Source of the DNA: Pseudoalteromonas aliena SW19
Lineage (GTDB): Bacteria; Pseudomonadota; Gammaproteobacteria; Enterobacterales; Alteromonadaceae
Assembly (NCBI RefSeq): GCF_014905615.1
Contig: NZ_AQGU01000026.1
Coordinates: forward strand, 124,001-188,000
Reading direction: 5' to 3'
DNA: 64,000 nucleotides
Positions 28,502-36,469 of this stretch are shown piece after piece (position 1 is the first letter of the stretch; the number at the start of each line of letters is the position of its first letter). The translations under genes were made by a program, and so were the position numbers. The notes under the pieces were generated by a model, which saw nothing but the letters and a program-made list of their open reading frames with translations, had not been told where the DNA came from and searched no databases.

Positions 28502-29518
28502 TTACTTTTCAGGTTTATCCTGCAGCTGCTTTAGCGCATTAGCTAAGTCTAAATCAACCTTTGATGGCTGGGCATCAATTACTCTTCGGTATTTATCGTA
28601 TTCTTGTTTGGCTTTTTCAGTAGCTTGTGCCTGTGAAATATTGCCAGCGTGGTTAAGTACTTCATAGTCACTTAGCCGTAAAAAGTCATCAAGCTTGCTC
28701 GCCCAGTCTGCCATTTTCATTAACTTACCATTACGCGCTTGCAGCTCTGCAAACTCTAAGTAGGAGTTAACTAGCCTGTTTAGAGTATCGAGCTCTTGCG
28801 CATTTAAATAGTTTTTGCCTGTAACCACCTCTTTGCGGGTTGGCTCTGTGCCTGCAAAGCTAGTTAAGCCTAAATGAGGTTTGTCGGCATCAATACGTTT
28901 AAACACCAGCTCTGCTGCAGTATTACCATGAGCAGCCCAGTGCATTTTATTTTGCACTTTAGCAAAAAAATCAACACTGGTTTGTGCTTTGCCGTCGTAA
29001 TCAATGCTGGTGGCGTATATATCGCACACCTTGCGCCAAAATATTTTCTCTGATGAACGTATGTCGCGTATGCGGTTTAACAGCTCATCAAAGTACTGCA
29101 TGTTATCAGGGTTTTTAAGGCGCTCGTCATCCATTACAAAACCTTTGGTTAGGTACTCTTGTAATGTTCCTGTTGCCCACTGGCGAAATTTAGTGCCTTG
29201 CTTAGAGCGCACGCGGTAACCCACCGCTAATATGGCTTCTAGATTATAATGCGCTACTTCGCGAGCAACTTCTCGCGTGCCCTCTTTGCGAACTATTCGG
29301 AAATTCCTAATGGTTGCATTTTGTTCAAGTTCGCCCTCACTATAAATGTTACTTAAATGCTCATTGATAGTGGGTACGCTCTTTTGATAAAGCTCAGCAA
29401 TTAAGTTTTGAGTGAGCCAAAGCGTTTCTGTTTCAAAACGACACTCAACCTTAGTTTGCCCTTTATCTGTTTCAAATAAAATAAACTGCCCAAGTGGTGG
29501 CGTAACATTATTAGTCAT
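28502..29518 (-). CDS. rhuM: RhuM-family protein
   Basis: 338 residues matching the RhuM family first named from a Salmonella pathogenicity island and often carried within type I restriction operons. The N-terminal half has TLWLTQNLIAELYQKSVPT, a helix-turn-helix-like DNA-binding stretch, then YNLEAILAVGYRVRSKQGT and FRQWATGTLQEYL, the family signature also seen in BRO/KilA-like phage proteins. The C-terminal half has a Fic/DOC-like appearance, but no HPFxxGNG motif is present, so enzymatic AMPylation is not supported. Its start overlaps the hsdS stop by 8 bases. The role in restriction is unknown. Confidence 0.85.
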   Translation of the reverse strand: MTNNVTPPLGQFILFETDKGQTKVECRFETETLWLTQNLIAELYQKSVPTINEHLSNIYSEGELEQNATIRNFRIVRKEGTREVAREVAHYNLEAILAVGYRVRSKQGTKFRQWATGTLQEYLTKGFVMDDERLKNPDNMQYFDELLNRIRDIRSSEKIFWRKVCDIYATSIDYDGKAQTSVDFFAKVQNKMHWAAHGNTAAELVFKRIDADKPHLGLTSFAGTEPTRKEVVTGKNYLNAQELDTLNRLVNSYLEFAELQARNGKLMKMADWASKLDDFLRLSDYEVLNHAGNISQAQATEKAKQEYDKYRRVIDAQPSKVDLDLANALKQLQDKPEK

Positions 29519-30851
29519 TAGGCTGCTCCCAATGTCGCACGTCTATTTTACCTGTTACTGCGGCAGAGATTAGTGCGGTGCGGCGCTCTTGCATCAACTC
29601 AATCGCTCTAAAAACCGAAGATGTTAGGCTATCATACTTGGCTAGAACCATTGATAAGTACTCCACTATCTTAACTTGCTCATCTATTGGCGGTTCAAAT
29701 AAAGGAATGTTTTTAATGTCAGCCATATTGAAATGTGCAACGGTACTGCCTTGTGACAATTGTTTTACAAAATCATCAGCTAAACCTGAATAAATAGAAT
29801 GAAGTACAAAGTCTGGTGATACTCTAGTTTGATCAAGCTTGAATAAGACCATTCTTTGTCCGAGACAAAGAGGAACCTCCCCAGTATAAACACAAGCTTC
29901 ACCAGCTGGAGCTTCTCTAGTGAACAGTATGTCACCAACCTCAGGTAGGCCTCGTTTTGTCCATTCTTCGTAGGTGGAATTATTAGTATATTTCCCGCCT
30001 TCTAACCGTAACTTCCCATCTTTGACGTTTGTTGTGCGACAAACCAGATATTCACCATCATCATAATAAGGAGCTGTCTTGTGTTCCGCATCTATAATCT
30101 GATGTGTTATATGCTTTAGCTTTATCATCCCCCAATGTTCAGGCACTTCGCCCAGCCACGCTACATCCGAATCTTTCATTGGGGCTTGTGGGTTGAGGCC
30201 TTTAGTCACAGCATGGCATATCACCGCTTGGCGCTTTTCTTTAAGCAACTTAATCAGTTGTTGCTGCTTTTCAATCAAGGTATCGATTTTAGCGGTTTCG
30301 TGATCGAGGAAGTTGGCGATTTGAGTTTGTTCTTGAATATCATCAAGTGGTAGAGGTATTGACCCGAACTGCTCATAAGATATTGATTTTCCGTCCCTCA
30401 AGCTATCCGTTGATGCTTGAAGTGAAGCGATATACGGGTCACTTTTGAGTAGGTATCTATAGTAACGAGGTTCAATTGATTTCACGGCTTCCAGCACTGT
30501 ATAAGCTGGAGATACACAACCTTCATAGTTACTATGTTCAATCCCACCTTCAAAACTTCTAAGACTAATGACAAAATTATCTTTAGCTACATGACGAAAC
30601 GAATCAGTACCTTTTAATGCGAGCATGACTTTCGAGTCATTCAACTTCATCATAATAGATTGAGGAATCACACCATATTTTTGACTCGCTGCTAATTGTT
30701 CATCAGTTTCAAGAGCTTTCACCCTAACTGTATTAAATATGCGCTTCCCATCAAATATTCTCCAATGCAATGGAATATTCCCAAGCCATTCAACGCCCGA
30801 ATCCTTATATTCAGGATAAGCCTGATATTTACCAGCCTTTAACTTACTCAT
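29511..30851 (-). CDS. hsdS: Type I restriction-modification system, specificity subunit
   Basis: Sets the DNA target recognised by the methylase and restriction complexes. The 446 residues contain two target recognition domains, each starting with the paired conserved phrase YKDSGVEWLGNIPLHW (near residue 14) and MKDSDVAWLGEVPEHW (near residue 227). Each is followed by a conserved helical spacer (IANFLDHETAKIDTLIEKQ and VEYLSMVLAKYDSL). It starts 8 bases inside the end of the 64-residue ORF. Its Shine-Dalgarno AGGAGG is placed in a hairpin, with a second stable hairpin just upstream, so its translation probably depends on ribosomes finishing the small ORF. Confidence 0.93.
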   Translation of the reverse strand: MSKLKAGKYQAYPEYKDSGVEWLGNIPLHWRIFDGKRIFNTVRVKALETDEQLAASQKYGVIPQSIMMKLNDSKVMLALKGTDSFRHVAKDNFVISLRSFEGGIEHSNYEGCVSPAYTVLEAVKSIEPRYYRYLLKSDPYIASLQASTDSLRDGKSISYEQFGSIPLPLDDIQEQTQIANFLDHETAKIDTLIEKQQQLIKLLKEKRQAVICHAVTKGLNPQAPMKDSDVAWLGEVPEHWGMIKLKHITHQIIDAEHKTAPYYDDGEYLVCRTTNVKDGKLRLEGGKYTNNSTYEEWTKRGLPEVGDILFTREAPAGEACVYTGEVPLCLGQRMVLFKLDQTRVSPDFVLHSIYSGLADDFVKQLSQGSTVAHFNMADIKNIPLFEPPIDEQVKIVEYLSMVLAKYDSLTSSVFRAIELMQERRTALISAAVTGKIDVRHWEQPND

Positions 30852-31038
30852 ACAAACCTCCTAATTGAGGTTTAACCCATTTGGGCAACAAGTTGTTGCC
30901 CAAATGGCTGCACAAGGTTAAAAGCTCGGTATTCAATTTAACAAGACCTTTTTGGCTGGATGCCATTTTTTGTGTAAGCTCGGTCAGCCATTGTTTGTCT
31001 TCTGCACTTAGCAGTAATACTGGGTGTTCATCGCTCAT
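30844..31038 (-). CDS. Small ORF (64 residues) between hsdM and hsdS
   Basis: An unrecognised 64-residue protein, mostly helical and soluble, with LLLSAEDKQWLTELTQKM near the start. Its ATG overlaps the hsdM stop by one base (TAATG) and its stop overlaps the hsdS start by 8 bases, so it is locked between the two. The coding sequence contains a 31-base palindrome (30877-30907) that encodes HLGNNLLPKW. It may be a real small subunit, or mainly a translational bridge that meters HsdS. The tight overlaps support translation; the function is unknown. Confidence 0.6.
   Translation of the reverse strand: MSDEHPVLLLSAEDKQWLTELTQKMASSQKGLVKLNTELLTLCSHLGNNLLPKWVKPQLGGLYE
30854..30873 (-). promoter_or_regulatory. 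Hairpin sequestering the hsdS ribosome binding site
   Basis: On the minus strand AAACCTC-AATTAG-GAGGTTT can pair over 7 bases. The Shine-Dalgarno AGGAGG (30857-30862) lies in its loop and 3' arm, 6 bases before the hsdS ATG. The stem would block initiation unless opened by ribosomes translating the 64-residue ORF. Confidence 0.65.
30877..30907 (-). promoter_or_regulatory. 31-base perfect palindrome upstream of hsdS
   Basis: CCATTTGGGCAACAA and TTGTTGCCCAAATGG are exact reverse complements around a single G. As RNA this is a stem of about 13 bp with a 5-base loop. No T run follows, so it is not a standard terminator. It lies inside the 64-residue ORF. Confidence 0.75.
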
Positions 31039-33479
31039 TACTGGTGCACCTCTTGCAATAAGGTCATTATGTCACTGCTCACAGCATCAAGCTCTTTATC
31101 AATCTCAGCTAAATCACGTGGTGGCTGATATTCATAAAAATGGCGATTAAACGGTATTTCGTAACCGACTATACCTAGCTCGCCGTCTTTATCATCGCAC
31201 TTAGTGTCATTAATCCATGCATCGCTTACGTGCGGGGCAACCTCACGGTTAAAGTAGTTTTCAACCATCTCTTTGGTCGTCATATTGGGTTGCAGTGCAC
31301 CTTCAGCATAAGCTTCTTTGAGTGGGATGTTTTCGTTATCACGCAGGTCGCCATCTTGCTTATAAGTAACTACTTTTCCTTGCCACTTTTTAACATTACC
31401 TTGATATTCAAATGCTCCATACATTGGGTCTGCCTGATCTTTAAATAATTTATCAACCACGCATTCAGCTTCTGGGTTTTTAAACGTAATGGCATCGAGC
31501 AGTTGTTTTTTCTCTTTGGTTTCGAGCTTAATATCTAAGGCTTTAAGCGCTTGTGTATAGGTAATGTCAAACTGGTTGAAGTCGTCTGATTGCAAGTGCT
31601 TGCCACCAGCATCATCACCTAATTGCGTTTGTAGTTGCTGCGCTTTTTCCATAAGTGATTTTTGGAATAACCAAAGTTTAGGCTCTAATACATCTTTAAT
31701 TTGTTTTTCTTTCAGCTCTGGGAAGTCGGCTTTAATAATCGCTCTGGCTTCAATTTCAACGGCGCTTAAATCGCCATATTGACTATTACCCGAGTTGTCA
31801 GTAGTCCACTGTGCGCCAAATTTTTCATAAAGCGCCATCATGGCTGCATTGAAAGGCTTAGGTGCAAAGCGCAGGGATGCAATAGCTTCATCAGTTACTT
31901 GCGCTGACAACCTAAGTGGGCGCTCTATAGTGATACGGCGAAAACCAAACTCATAGGTATTAAATATTTTGCTAGCAAAGGTTTTTGCTACATCGACTTT
32001 AGGGTTAGCCGCTTGGCGACCTCGGCTACTTTTAGCCTCTATTGGTTTAATTAAACCTAGCTCTTCAAGTGTTGTTGTTTCTACTTGTGCAAAGTTACCA
32101 AAGCTGCGAGTGATTAGTTTAATGTCGTCTTCGCTCATGATATTACGTTTAGAACCAAGAGATTTACGCATTTTACCGCATAGGTTAGCGCCATTAATTA
32201 GCTGAACCTTATTTTTACGCTCAGCGCTTTGCTGCTGCGCTTTTTTGTTCGACAATACCCACACATAAGTAGCAATACCTGTGTTGTAAAACATATCTGT
32301 AGGTAAGGCTATAATTGTCTCAAGTAAGTCAGACTCTAAAATATAGCGACGAATCTCACTTTCACCGCTGCCAGCTCCGCCCGTAAATAAAGGTGAGCCA
32401 TTTAGAATAATACCAATACGCCCGCCGCTGTTAGAATCATTTGCAGAGGGTGATGCATCGCGCATTTTACTAATTAGGTGCATTAAAAATAATAGCGAAC
32501 CATCAGACACTCTTGGTAAACCTGCACCAAAACGACCATCAAAGCCCTTAATGGTATGTTCGTCTTTAATATCGCCTTCAATCTTTTTCCAATCTACACC
32601 GAATGGCGGATTAGACAGCATGTAGTCAAACTTATCTACTGCAAGCTGATCATTCGATAAGGTATTACCTAGTTTAATACGGCTTACGTCTTGTCCTTTA
32701 ATAAGCATATCGGCTTTACATATCGCGTAAGATTCTGGGTTTAACTCTTGACCAAATGCGCGCATAACCGCATTAGGGTTAAGCTCGTGTACGTATTCCA
32801 TACCTGATGATAAAAAGCCGCCAGTACCTGCTGTTGGGTCGTAAATGGTACGGATAATCCCTTCTTTGGTTAGGGCGTCATCGTCTTCCATAAACACCAG
32901 TGAGGTAGTTAAACGCACGATATCGCGCGGGGTAAAGTGCTCTCCTGCGGTTTCGTTAGAGCTTTCAGCAAAGCGACGTATTAACTCTTCAAACACTAAT
33001 CCCATATCGTGGTTTGATATAGCTTGAGGGCTCAAGTCAGTTGTAGCGAATTTTTTAACGACTTTAAAAAGCAAGTTGGCGTCATCTAATAGCCCTATAA
33101 ACTCATCAAACTTAAAGTGCTCAAAAATCTCGCGGGCATCGGCTGAAAAGCATTGAATATAACGCTCAAGGTTGGCTTTAATATCACCCTGCCCCATTTT
33201 GCCCAAATCCATAGGCGAGGTATTAAAAAAGGTTAAGCCGTTTGTAGCTCTTATTAATAGCTTTTCTTGTGCATCTTCTGGGAGGTTTAACGCTTTAATG
33301 CGCTCAAACTCGGCGACTACTGCATCTTTACTTGGTGCGAGTACACATTCAAGGCGACGTAATAAAGTAAAAGGTAAAATAACACGGCCATATTGAGACT
33401 GCTTAAAGTCACCGCGAAGCAGATCAGCTACTGACCAGATAAAAGCAGCTGTTTGAGAAAAGTTATTATTAGTTGTCAT
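31038..33479 (-). CDS. hsdM: Type I restriction-modification system, N6-adenine methylase subunit
   Basis: Methylates adenine in the HsdS target to protect host DNA and forms the core of the restriction complex. The 813 residues have an N-terminal HsdM helical domain (about 10-150). The AdoMet motif I is DPTAGTGGF (from D214), and the amino-methylase catalytic motif is N290-P-P-F293. The C-terminal 300 residues are longer than in EcoKI HsdM (529) but are usual for the N-6 methylase subgroup of about 800 residues. It starts one base after the Mrr-like gene's stop and overlaps the 64-residue ORF by one base. Confidence 0.95.
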   Translation of the reverse strand: MTTNNNFSQTAAFIWSVADLLRGDFKQSQYGRVILPFTLLRRLECVLAPSKDAVVAEFERIKALNLPEDAQEKLLIRATNGLTFFNTSPMDLGKMGQGDIKANLERYIQCFSADAREIFEHFKFDEFIGLLDDANLLFKVVKKFATTDLSPQAISNHDMGLVFEELIRRFAESSNETAGEHFTPRDIVRLTTSLVFMEDDDALTKEGIIRTIYDPTAGTGGFLSSGMEYVHELNPNAVMRAFGQELNPESYAICKADMLIKGQDVSRIKLGNTLSNDQLAVDKFDYMLSNPPFGVDWKKIEGDIKDEHTIKGFDGRFGAGLPRVSDGSLLFLMHLISKMRDASPSANDSNSGGRIGIILNGSPLFTGGAGSGESEIRRYILESDLLETIIALPTDMFYNTGIATYVWVLSNKKAQQQSAERKNKVQLINGANLCGKMRKSLGSKRNIMSEDDIKLITRSFGNFAQVETTTLEELGLIKPIEAKSSRGRQAANPKVDVAKTFASKIFNTYEFGFRRITIERPLRLSAQVTDEAIASLRFAPKPFNAAMMALYEKFGAQWTTDNSGNSQYGDLSAVEIEARAIIKADFPELKEKQIKDVLEPKLWLFQKSLMEKAQQLQTQLGDDAGGKHLQSDDFNQFDITYTQALKALDIKLETKEKKQLLDAITFKNPEAECVVDKLFKDQADPMYGAFEYQGNVKKWQGKVVTYKQDGDLRDNENIPLKEAYAEGALQPNMTTKEMVENYFNREVAPHVSDAWINDTKCDDKDGELGIVGYEIPFNRHFYEYQPPRDLAEIDKELDAVSSDIMTLLQEVHQ

Positions 33480-33480
33480 T

Positions 33481-34404
33481 TTAATCTTCCATAAAGTAAT
33501 CGCTATCGAGCGCTTTTACTTCAAATACATGTTTGGTGCTTACACCTAAGTTATGGGTGAGCATGAGTTCGGTTAGTTGTGCGCCATCCACCAGCACTAT
33601 GCGCTTTTCTATCATGCCTACGTATTCGAGGGCATCCTTACTAAAGCTGCTGGTGGTAATGAACACGCCCTTTTTAGCACGGTGCATATCAAGCGCACCT
33701 GCAAAGGCTTGTATATCTGGGCGACCAACTGTTTTATTGGTATAACGCTTGGCTTGCAAGTATATCATTTCAAGACCAAGTTTATCTTCTTTGATTACAC
33801 CATCAATGCCACCATCTTGCGTGTATTGAGTAGCTTGGCCTGCATCTTTACGTGAACCGCCGTAACCCATAGCGAGCATTAAATCGACCACTAGGTTTTC
33901 AAAAAATACGGGGGAGGCTGCTAATATCGCTTTTAGTATTTCGTCACTTAGGTTGGTATTGAGTGTATCTACTGCAGCTTCTAGAAGCTCTTCAGGGGTT
34001 TTATCTGAGTTATTACTTACTATGCTGGTGGTGTTTACTTGTGTGGGCTCATTTGCGCCTTTAGAGCGTGTTTTAAAATCAAGGAAAGCATCGAACTTAC
34101 TTAAGTATTGGTTATTGATTGGCGCGCCTGACTCGATTGCAGCTAGCCCTTTTTGAGTGATTTTACAAAAAGCCCTTTTAGGCTGCTCTATTAAACCTGC
34201 TTGGACTAAGTAAGTTTTAGCCCATCCCAAGCGATGATAGGCATAGGTTTGCTTGCCGCTCGGTATGCGGAGCTTTAGTTGATCGGCACTAAGCCCAAGC
34301 TTTCGGTAAACATCGGCATCAATATCACGCAGTTTAACGGTTTTACCATTGGCTAAACATGCTAGCAACGGGGTCATAAAAGATTGGTAATCAGGGAGTG
34401 GCAT
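33481..34404 (-). CDS. mrr: Mrr-like restriction endonuclease, first gene of the defence operon
   Basis: A 307-residue nuclease of the type IV Mrr kind, which cuts DNA with modified bases. The N-terminal 90 residues form a winged-helix Mrr_N domain (YRKLGLS to [14 protein letters not shown]). The C-terminal catalytic domain carries [13 protein letters not shown], an Asp-rich loop (D197, D201 in QDGGIDGVI) and Q217-A-K219, the Mrr variant of PD-(D/E)xK. It ends with [15 protein letters not shown], the usual Mrr tail. It directly precedes hsdM with a one-base gap, so it is part of the operon. A promoter candidate lies 66 bases upstream. Confidence 0.9.
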   Translation of the reverse strand: MPLPDYQSFMTPLLACLANGKTVKLRDIDADVYRKLGLSADQLKLRIPSGKQTYAYHRLGWAKTYLVQAGLIEQPKRAFCKITQKGLAAIESGAPINNQYLSKFDAFLDFKTRSKGANEPTQVNTTSIVSNNSDKTPEELLEAAVDTLNTNLSDEILKAILAASPVFFENLVVDLMLAMGYGGSRKDAGQATQYTQDGGIDGVIKEDKLGLEMIYLQAKRYTNKTVGRPDIQAFAGALDMHRAKKGVFITTSSFSKDALEYVGMIEKRIVLVDGAQLTELMLTHNLGVSTKHVFEVKALDSDYFMED

Positions 34405-34470
34405 ATAATTCCTTTGTCTGCCATATTCGTTAAAAACTAAATGGCTAATCCATTGCTTTTGTTAATCAAC

Positions 34471-34499
34471 ATAATATACAAATAAAGATTTTCAAGCAA
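34471..34499 (-). promoter_or_regulatory. Candidate sigma-70 promoter of the defence operon
   Basis: Minus strand TTGCTT, 17 bases, TATTAT. The -10 is 66 bases before the mrr start. It is the best hexamer pair in the gap. Confidence 0.45.
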
Positions 34500-34546
34500 A
34501 ATATACTCCTTACAAAAACGTAACCTCTGCTATTTCACAATATAAA

Positions 34547-34589
34547 GCGATCACTTTTACAAGGTGATCACTTATTTAAAAGTGATCGC
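34547..34589. promoter_or_regulatory. GATCAC inverted-repeat cluster upstream of the operon promoter
   Basis: GCGATCACTTTT (34547-34558) is the exact inverse of AAAAGTGATCGC (34578-34589). Between them is a third, palindromic GTGATCAC (34564-34571). Three evenly spaced half-sites look like a cooperative operator, about 50 bases upstream of the -35. A terminator hairpin for the replication module is less likely because no T run follows. Confidence 0.55.
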
Positions 34590-34729
34590 CCAATCCAGTG
34601 GTAAGTATAAAATACTGATAATAAACAACTTTAATTCATTTTTTGATTGTTTGGCTGCCTGATCGAACTCTTTTAGATTCTATAAAACTCTTAATTTAAA
34701 CCATATTATTATGCCCTAGGCATCCCCCG

Positions 34730-34984
34730 TTACCGATTAAAGTTCACCATAACAGCTCCTTTATAGCGCTTTAAATATTTATAAATTAGCTGCTTATTTC
34801 CTGTTGATTGCACCCGCTCTTGTAGCTCATTGAGCTGCATTAAACATAAAGCACGATATTCAAATAAAGTTAACTCTTTGTTTAACGCAACCCCAAAGAA
34901 TACCTTTGCACGTCCACCATGTTTAAAGGCATTTTTATTGCCTTTCGGGGCTCCTGCTCCTTTTCTTTTACCTCCTCGCGGCAT
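34730..34984 (-). CDS. Small basic protein, GAPKGN-type (84 residues)
   Basis: Begins with a Gly/Lys-rich stretch (GGKRKGAGAPKGNKNAFKHG) of the kind found at the N-terminus of many phage and mobile-element proteins, including some terminase-small-subunit-like ones. The rest is helical. Its ATG directly follows the TAG of the upstream gene, with a strong GGAGGGG upstream, so the two are coupled. The function is unknown; nucleic-acid binding is plausible from the basic start. Confidence 0.65.
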   Translation of the reverse strand: MPRGGKRKGAGAPKGNKNAFKHGGRAKVFFGVALNKELTLFEYRALCLMQLNELQERVQSTGNKQLIYKYLKRYKGAVMVNFNR

Positions 34985-35605
34985 CTAACTCCCCTCCATA
35001 TATTCAAGTCTACTTGAAGAGTAGTTTTTTACTGATTGCGAAACACGTCGTTTAGAATAGCATTTAGCAAGGTAACTAAGCCTGTAAACAGCCTCCTTAA
35101 AGTTATCGTAAAAGTTAGGCTGATTAATAAACAACTGATAAAAGCAATGCTCAGGTATATATAGTGTGCCACCAGCCGAAGCCTTAAACCACCCAGCCTC
35201 AATTAAACTTATGACCTTACTAGGGTGCATAATTTTATGACCATTAAAAAAGTAAGCTATATGGTAATGCTGCTGATCAGCTTTGTTCTGCTCTCTTACC
35301 CATATATAGGCGAACTCACCGTATGTATGCTTTATTTTCTTTTGAATACTATTAATAAACTGTGAAACAACTTTATTATTTTTACTATATTGTTCTAATC
35401 TCAAATCGAGCCTGAGTACAAGCACTTTGGAAAACTTACAAAGCATCACATCCAACTGCTTTAACGTAGCTTTAATAATGTCGTAGTAATATCCACTAGG
35501 GAAATTCATTATCTCCAAAGCCATATAAGATTCTTCTGATAGCTTTTGATAATGCACTTCAACACCATATTTATCTTTTAATTTTTGAACTAACTGAGAT
35601 GGCAT
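34985..35605 (-). CDS. YagK/YfjJ or inovirus-Gp2-like protein, possible replication initiator
   Basis: A 206-residue protein whose layout fits the YagK/YfjJ and inovirus Gp2 family: VLVLRLDLRL in the first half, then YIWVREQNKADQQHYHIAYF, then EAGWFKASAGGTLY. The His-Tyr-His (HYHIAYFFNGH) resembles the metal-binding motif of HUH rolling-circle initiators. Similar genes lie in E. coli CP4 islands. If it is an initiator, the island could replicate after excision. The family call is moderately sure; the replication role is inference. Confidence 0.7.
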   Translation of the reverse strand: MPSQLVQKLKDKYGVEVHYQKLSEESYMALEIMNFPSGYYYDIIKATLKQLDVMLCKFSKVLVLRLDLRLEQYSKNNKVVSQFINSIQKKIKHTYGEFAYIWVREQNKADQQHYHIAYFFNGHKIMHPSKVISLIEAGWFKASAGGTLYIPEHCFYQLFINQPNFYDNFKEAVYRLSYLAKCYSKRRVSQSVKNYSSSRLEYMEGS

Positions 35606-35732
35606 GATTTTCTCTAAATATTATAAATAACCTGCACTATTACAATGAAGTTAACCGCACTATGATTGACGTTTTAAGCAAGTAACGGTCATATAAAAGG
35701 GTCTACCTGTTAAAATAACATCCCTTATCATC

Positions 35733-35945
35733 CTAAGAAGTGCTAATTTGGTTGAGCTGTTTTACCTCACTCAAAGGCCAACCAGTAACTTTTTGAGCCA
35801 ACTTCACAGGCTCTGAAAGAGTTTCTTCTTTTACTAGCTTGCCTACTAAGTAAGACGAAAAACCAAAGTGTTTTTGAATTGCTAATTTTGAAATGAAAAT
35901 ATCCTCATCAGCAATTTTAACTTCTCGTTTAGCTATAAACTTCAT
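35733..35945 (-). CDS. Small helix-turn-helix-like protein (70 residues)
   Basis: Follows the AlpA-like gene with a 4-base overlap (ATGA), so it is coupled. The middle reads ISKLAIQKHFGFSSYLVGKL, a plausible helix-turn-helix, and the end VKLAQKVTGWPLSEVKQL echoes the wing and tail of AlpA proteins (IKLVQSGRAMGWQYSDV in its neighbour). It may be a second, diverged AlpA-type regulator. No other clue. Confidence 0.6.
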   Translation of the reverse strand: MKFIAKREVKIADEDIFISKLAIQKHFGFSSYLVGKLVKEETLSEPVKLAQKVTGWPLSEVKQLNQISTS

Positions 35946-36151
35946 GCTTGCATTCTTGAGTCAATCCAATTGATAACATCGCTATATTGCCACCCCATAG
36001 CGCGCCCACTTTGCACTAACTTTATACTTTGAGGGAACTCGCCTTTGCTCTGTAAGTCGTAAATCATAGTACGAGATAAACCAGTTAAAGTTTGCACATC
36101 TTTAAGGCGAAGAATTCTCTTACTATCAGTTAACAAGTTGTTTAAGTTCAT
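35942..36151 (-). CDS. alpA: AlpA-family regulator
   Basis: A small DNA-binding protein (about 69 residues from the preferred ATG at 36151, MNLNNLLTD; the open frame extends to 36187). It has the MerR-like AlpA pattern: ILRLKDVQTLTGLSRTMIYD as the helix-turn-helix, FPQSIKLVQSGRAMGW and YSDVINWIDSRM. In E. coli CP4-57, AlpA activates the integrase gene and excision. Here it likewise lies near the integrase gene, transcribed in the same direction. Confidence 0.85.
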   Translation of the reverse strand: MNLNNLLTDSKRILRLKDVQTLTGLSRTMIYDLQSKGEFPQSIKLVQSGRAMGWQYSDVINWIDSRMQA

Positions 36152-36362
36152 AATATCATTCCAATTATTGAAGGGTTTGAATCCCATAAGTTATTAAAAC
36201 GAACTAGGACGTTCGCTTAAGTACGGGAAGGATTATGAATACAAAAACAAATACCTTAAATGGAGTTTAACTAACAAAACTCCATTTAAAAAATGATTAA
36301 AAGAGCTTATTGGACGTTACGTAATAGCGCTACAATTTAGGGGTTCTAATACTGCGGAGTGC

Positions 36363-36392
36363 AATGTAGTGAAAAGTATTTTTCACTACATT
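36363..36392. promoter_or_regulatory. Perfect 13 bp inverted repeat between alpA and the integrase operon
   Basis: AATGTAGTGAAAA and TTTTCACTACATT are exact inverses around GTAT. It lies downstream of the integrase-orf348 transcript and upstream of alpA, in a 282-base gap. Without a T run on either strand it looks more like a protein site (AlpA or integrase control, or an origin) than a terminator. Confidence 0.6.
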
Positions 36393-36469
36393 TGTTATCT
36401 TATTTTATAAAGTAACAACTTAATCAAATGGTATGCCAAACAAGCTTTTAGTAAGGGCGATATCAAGCA

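Larger units (their letters stand above)
34405..34729. other. Regulatory gap upstream of the defence operon
   Basis: 325 bases with no gene, between the mobile-element module and the mrr start. It holds the operon promoter (34471-34499), the GATCAC repeat cluster (34547-34589) and an A+T-rich remainder in which nothing else is clear. Confidence 0.6.

Noticed and set aside
28502..29518. Fic-type AMPylase activity in the RhuM protein
   Set aside because: The HPFxxGNG catalytic motif is absent.
36363..36392. Terminator reading of the 13 bp inverted repeat
   Set aside because: No T run follows on either strand, so a protein site or origin is more likely.
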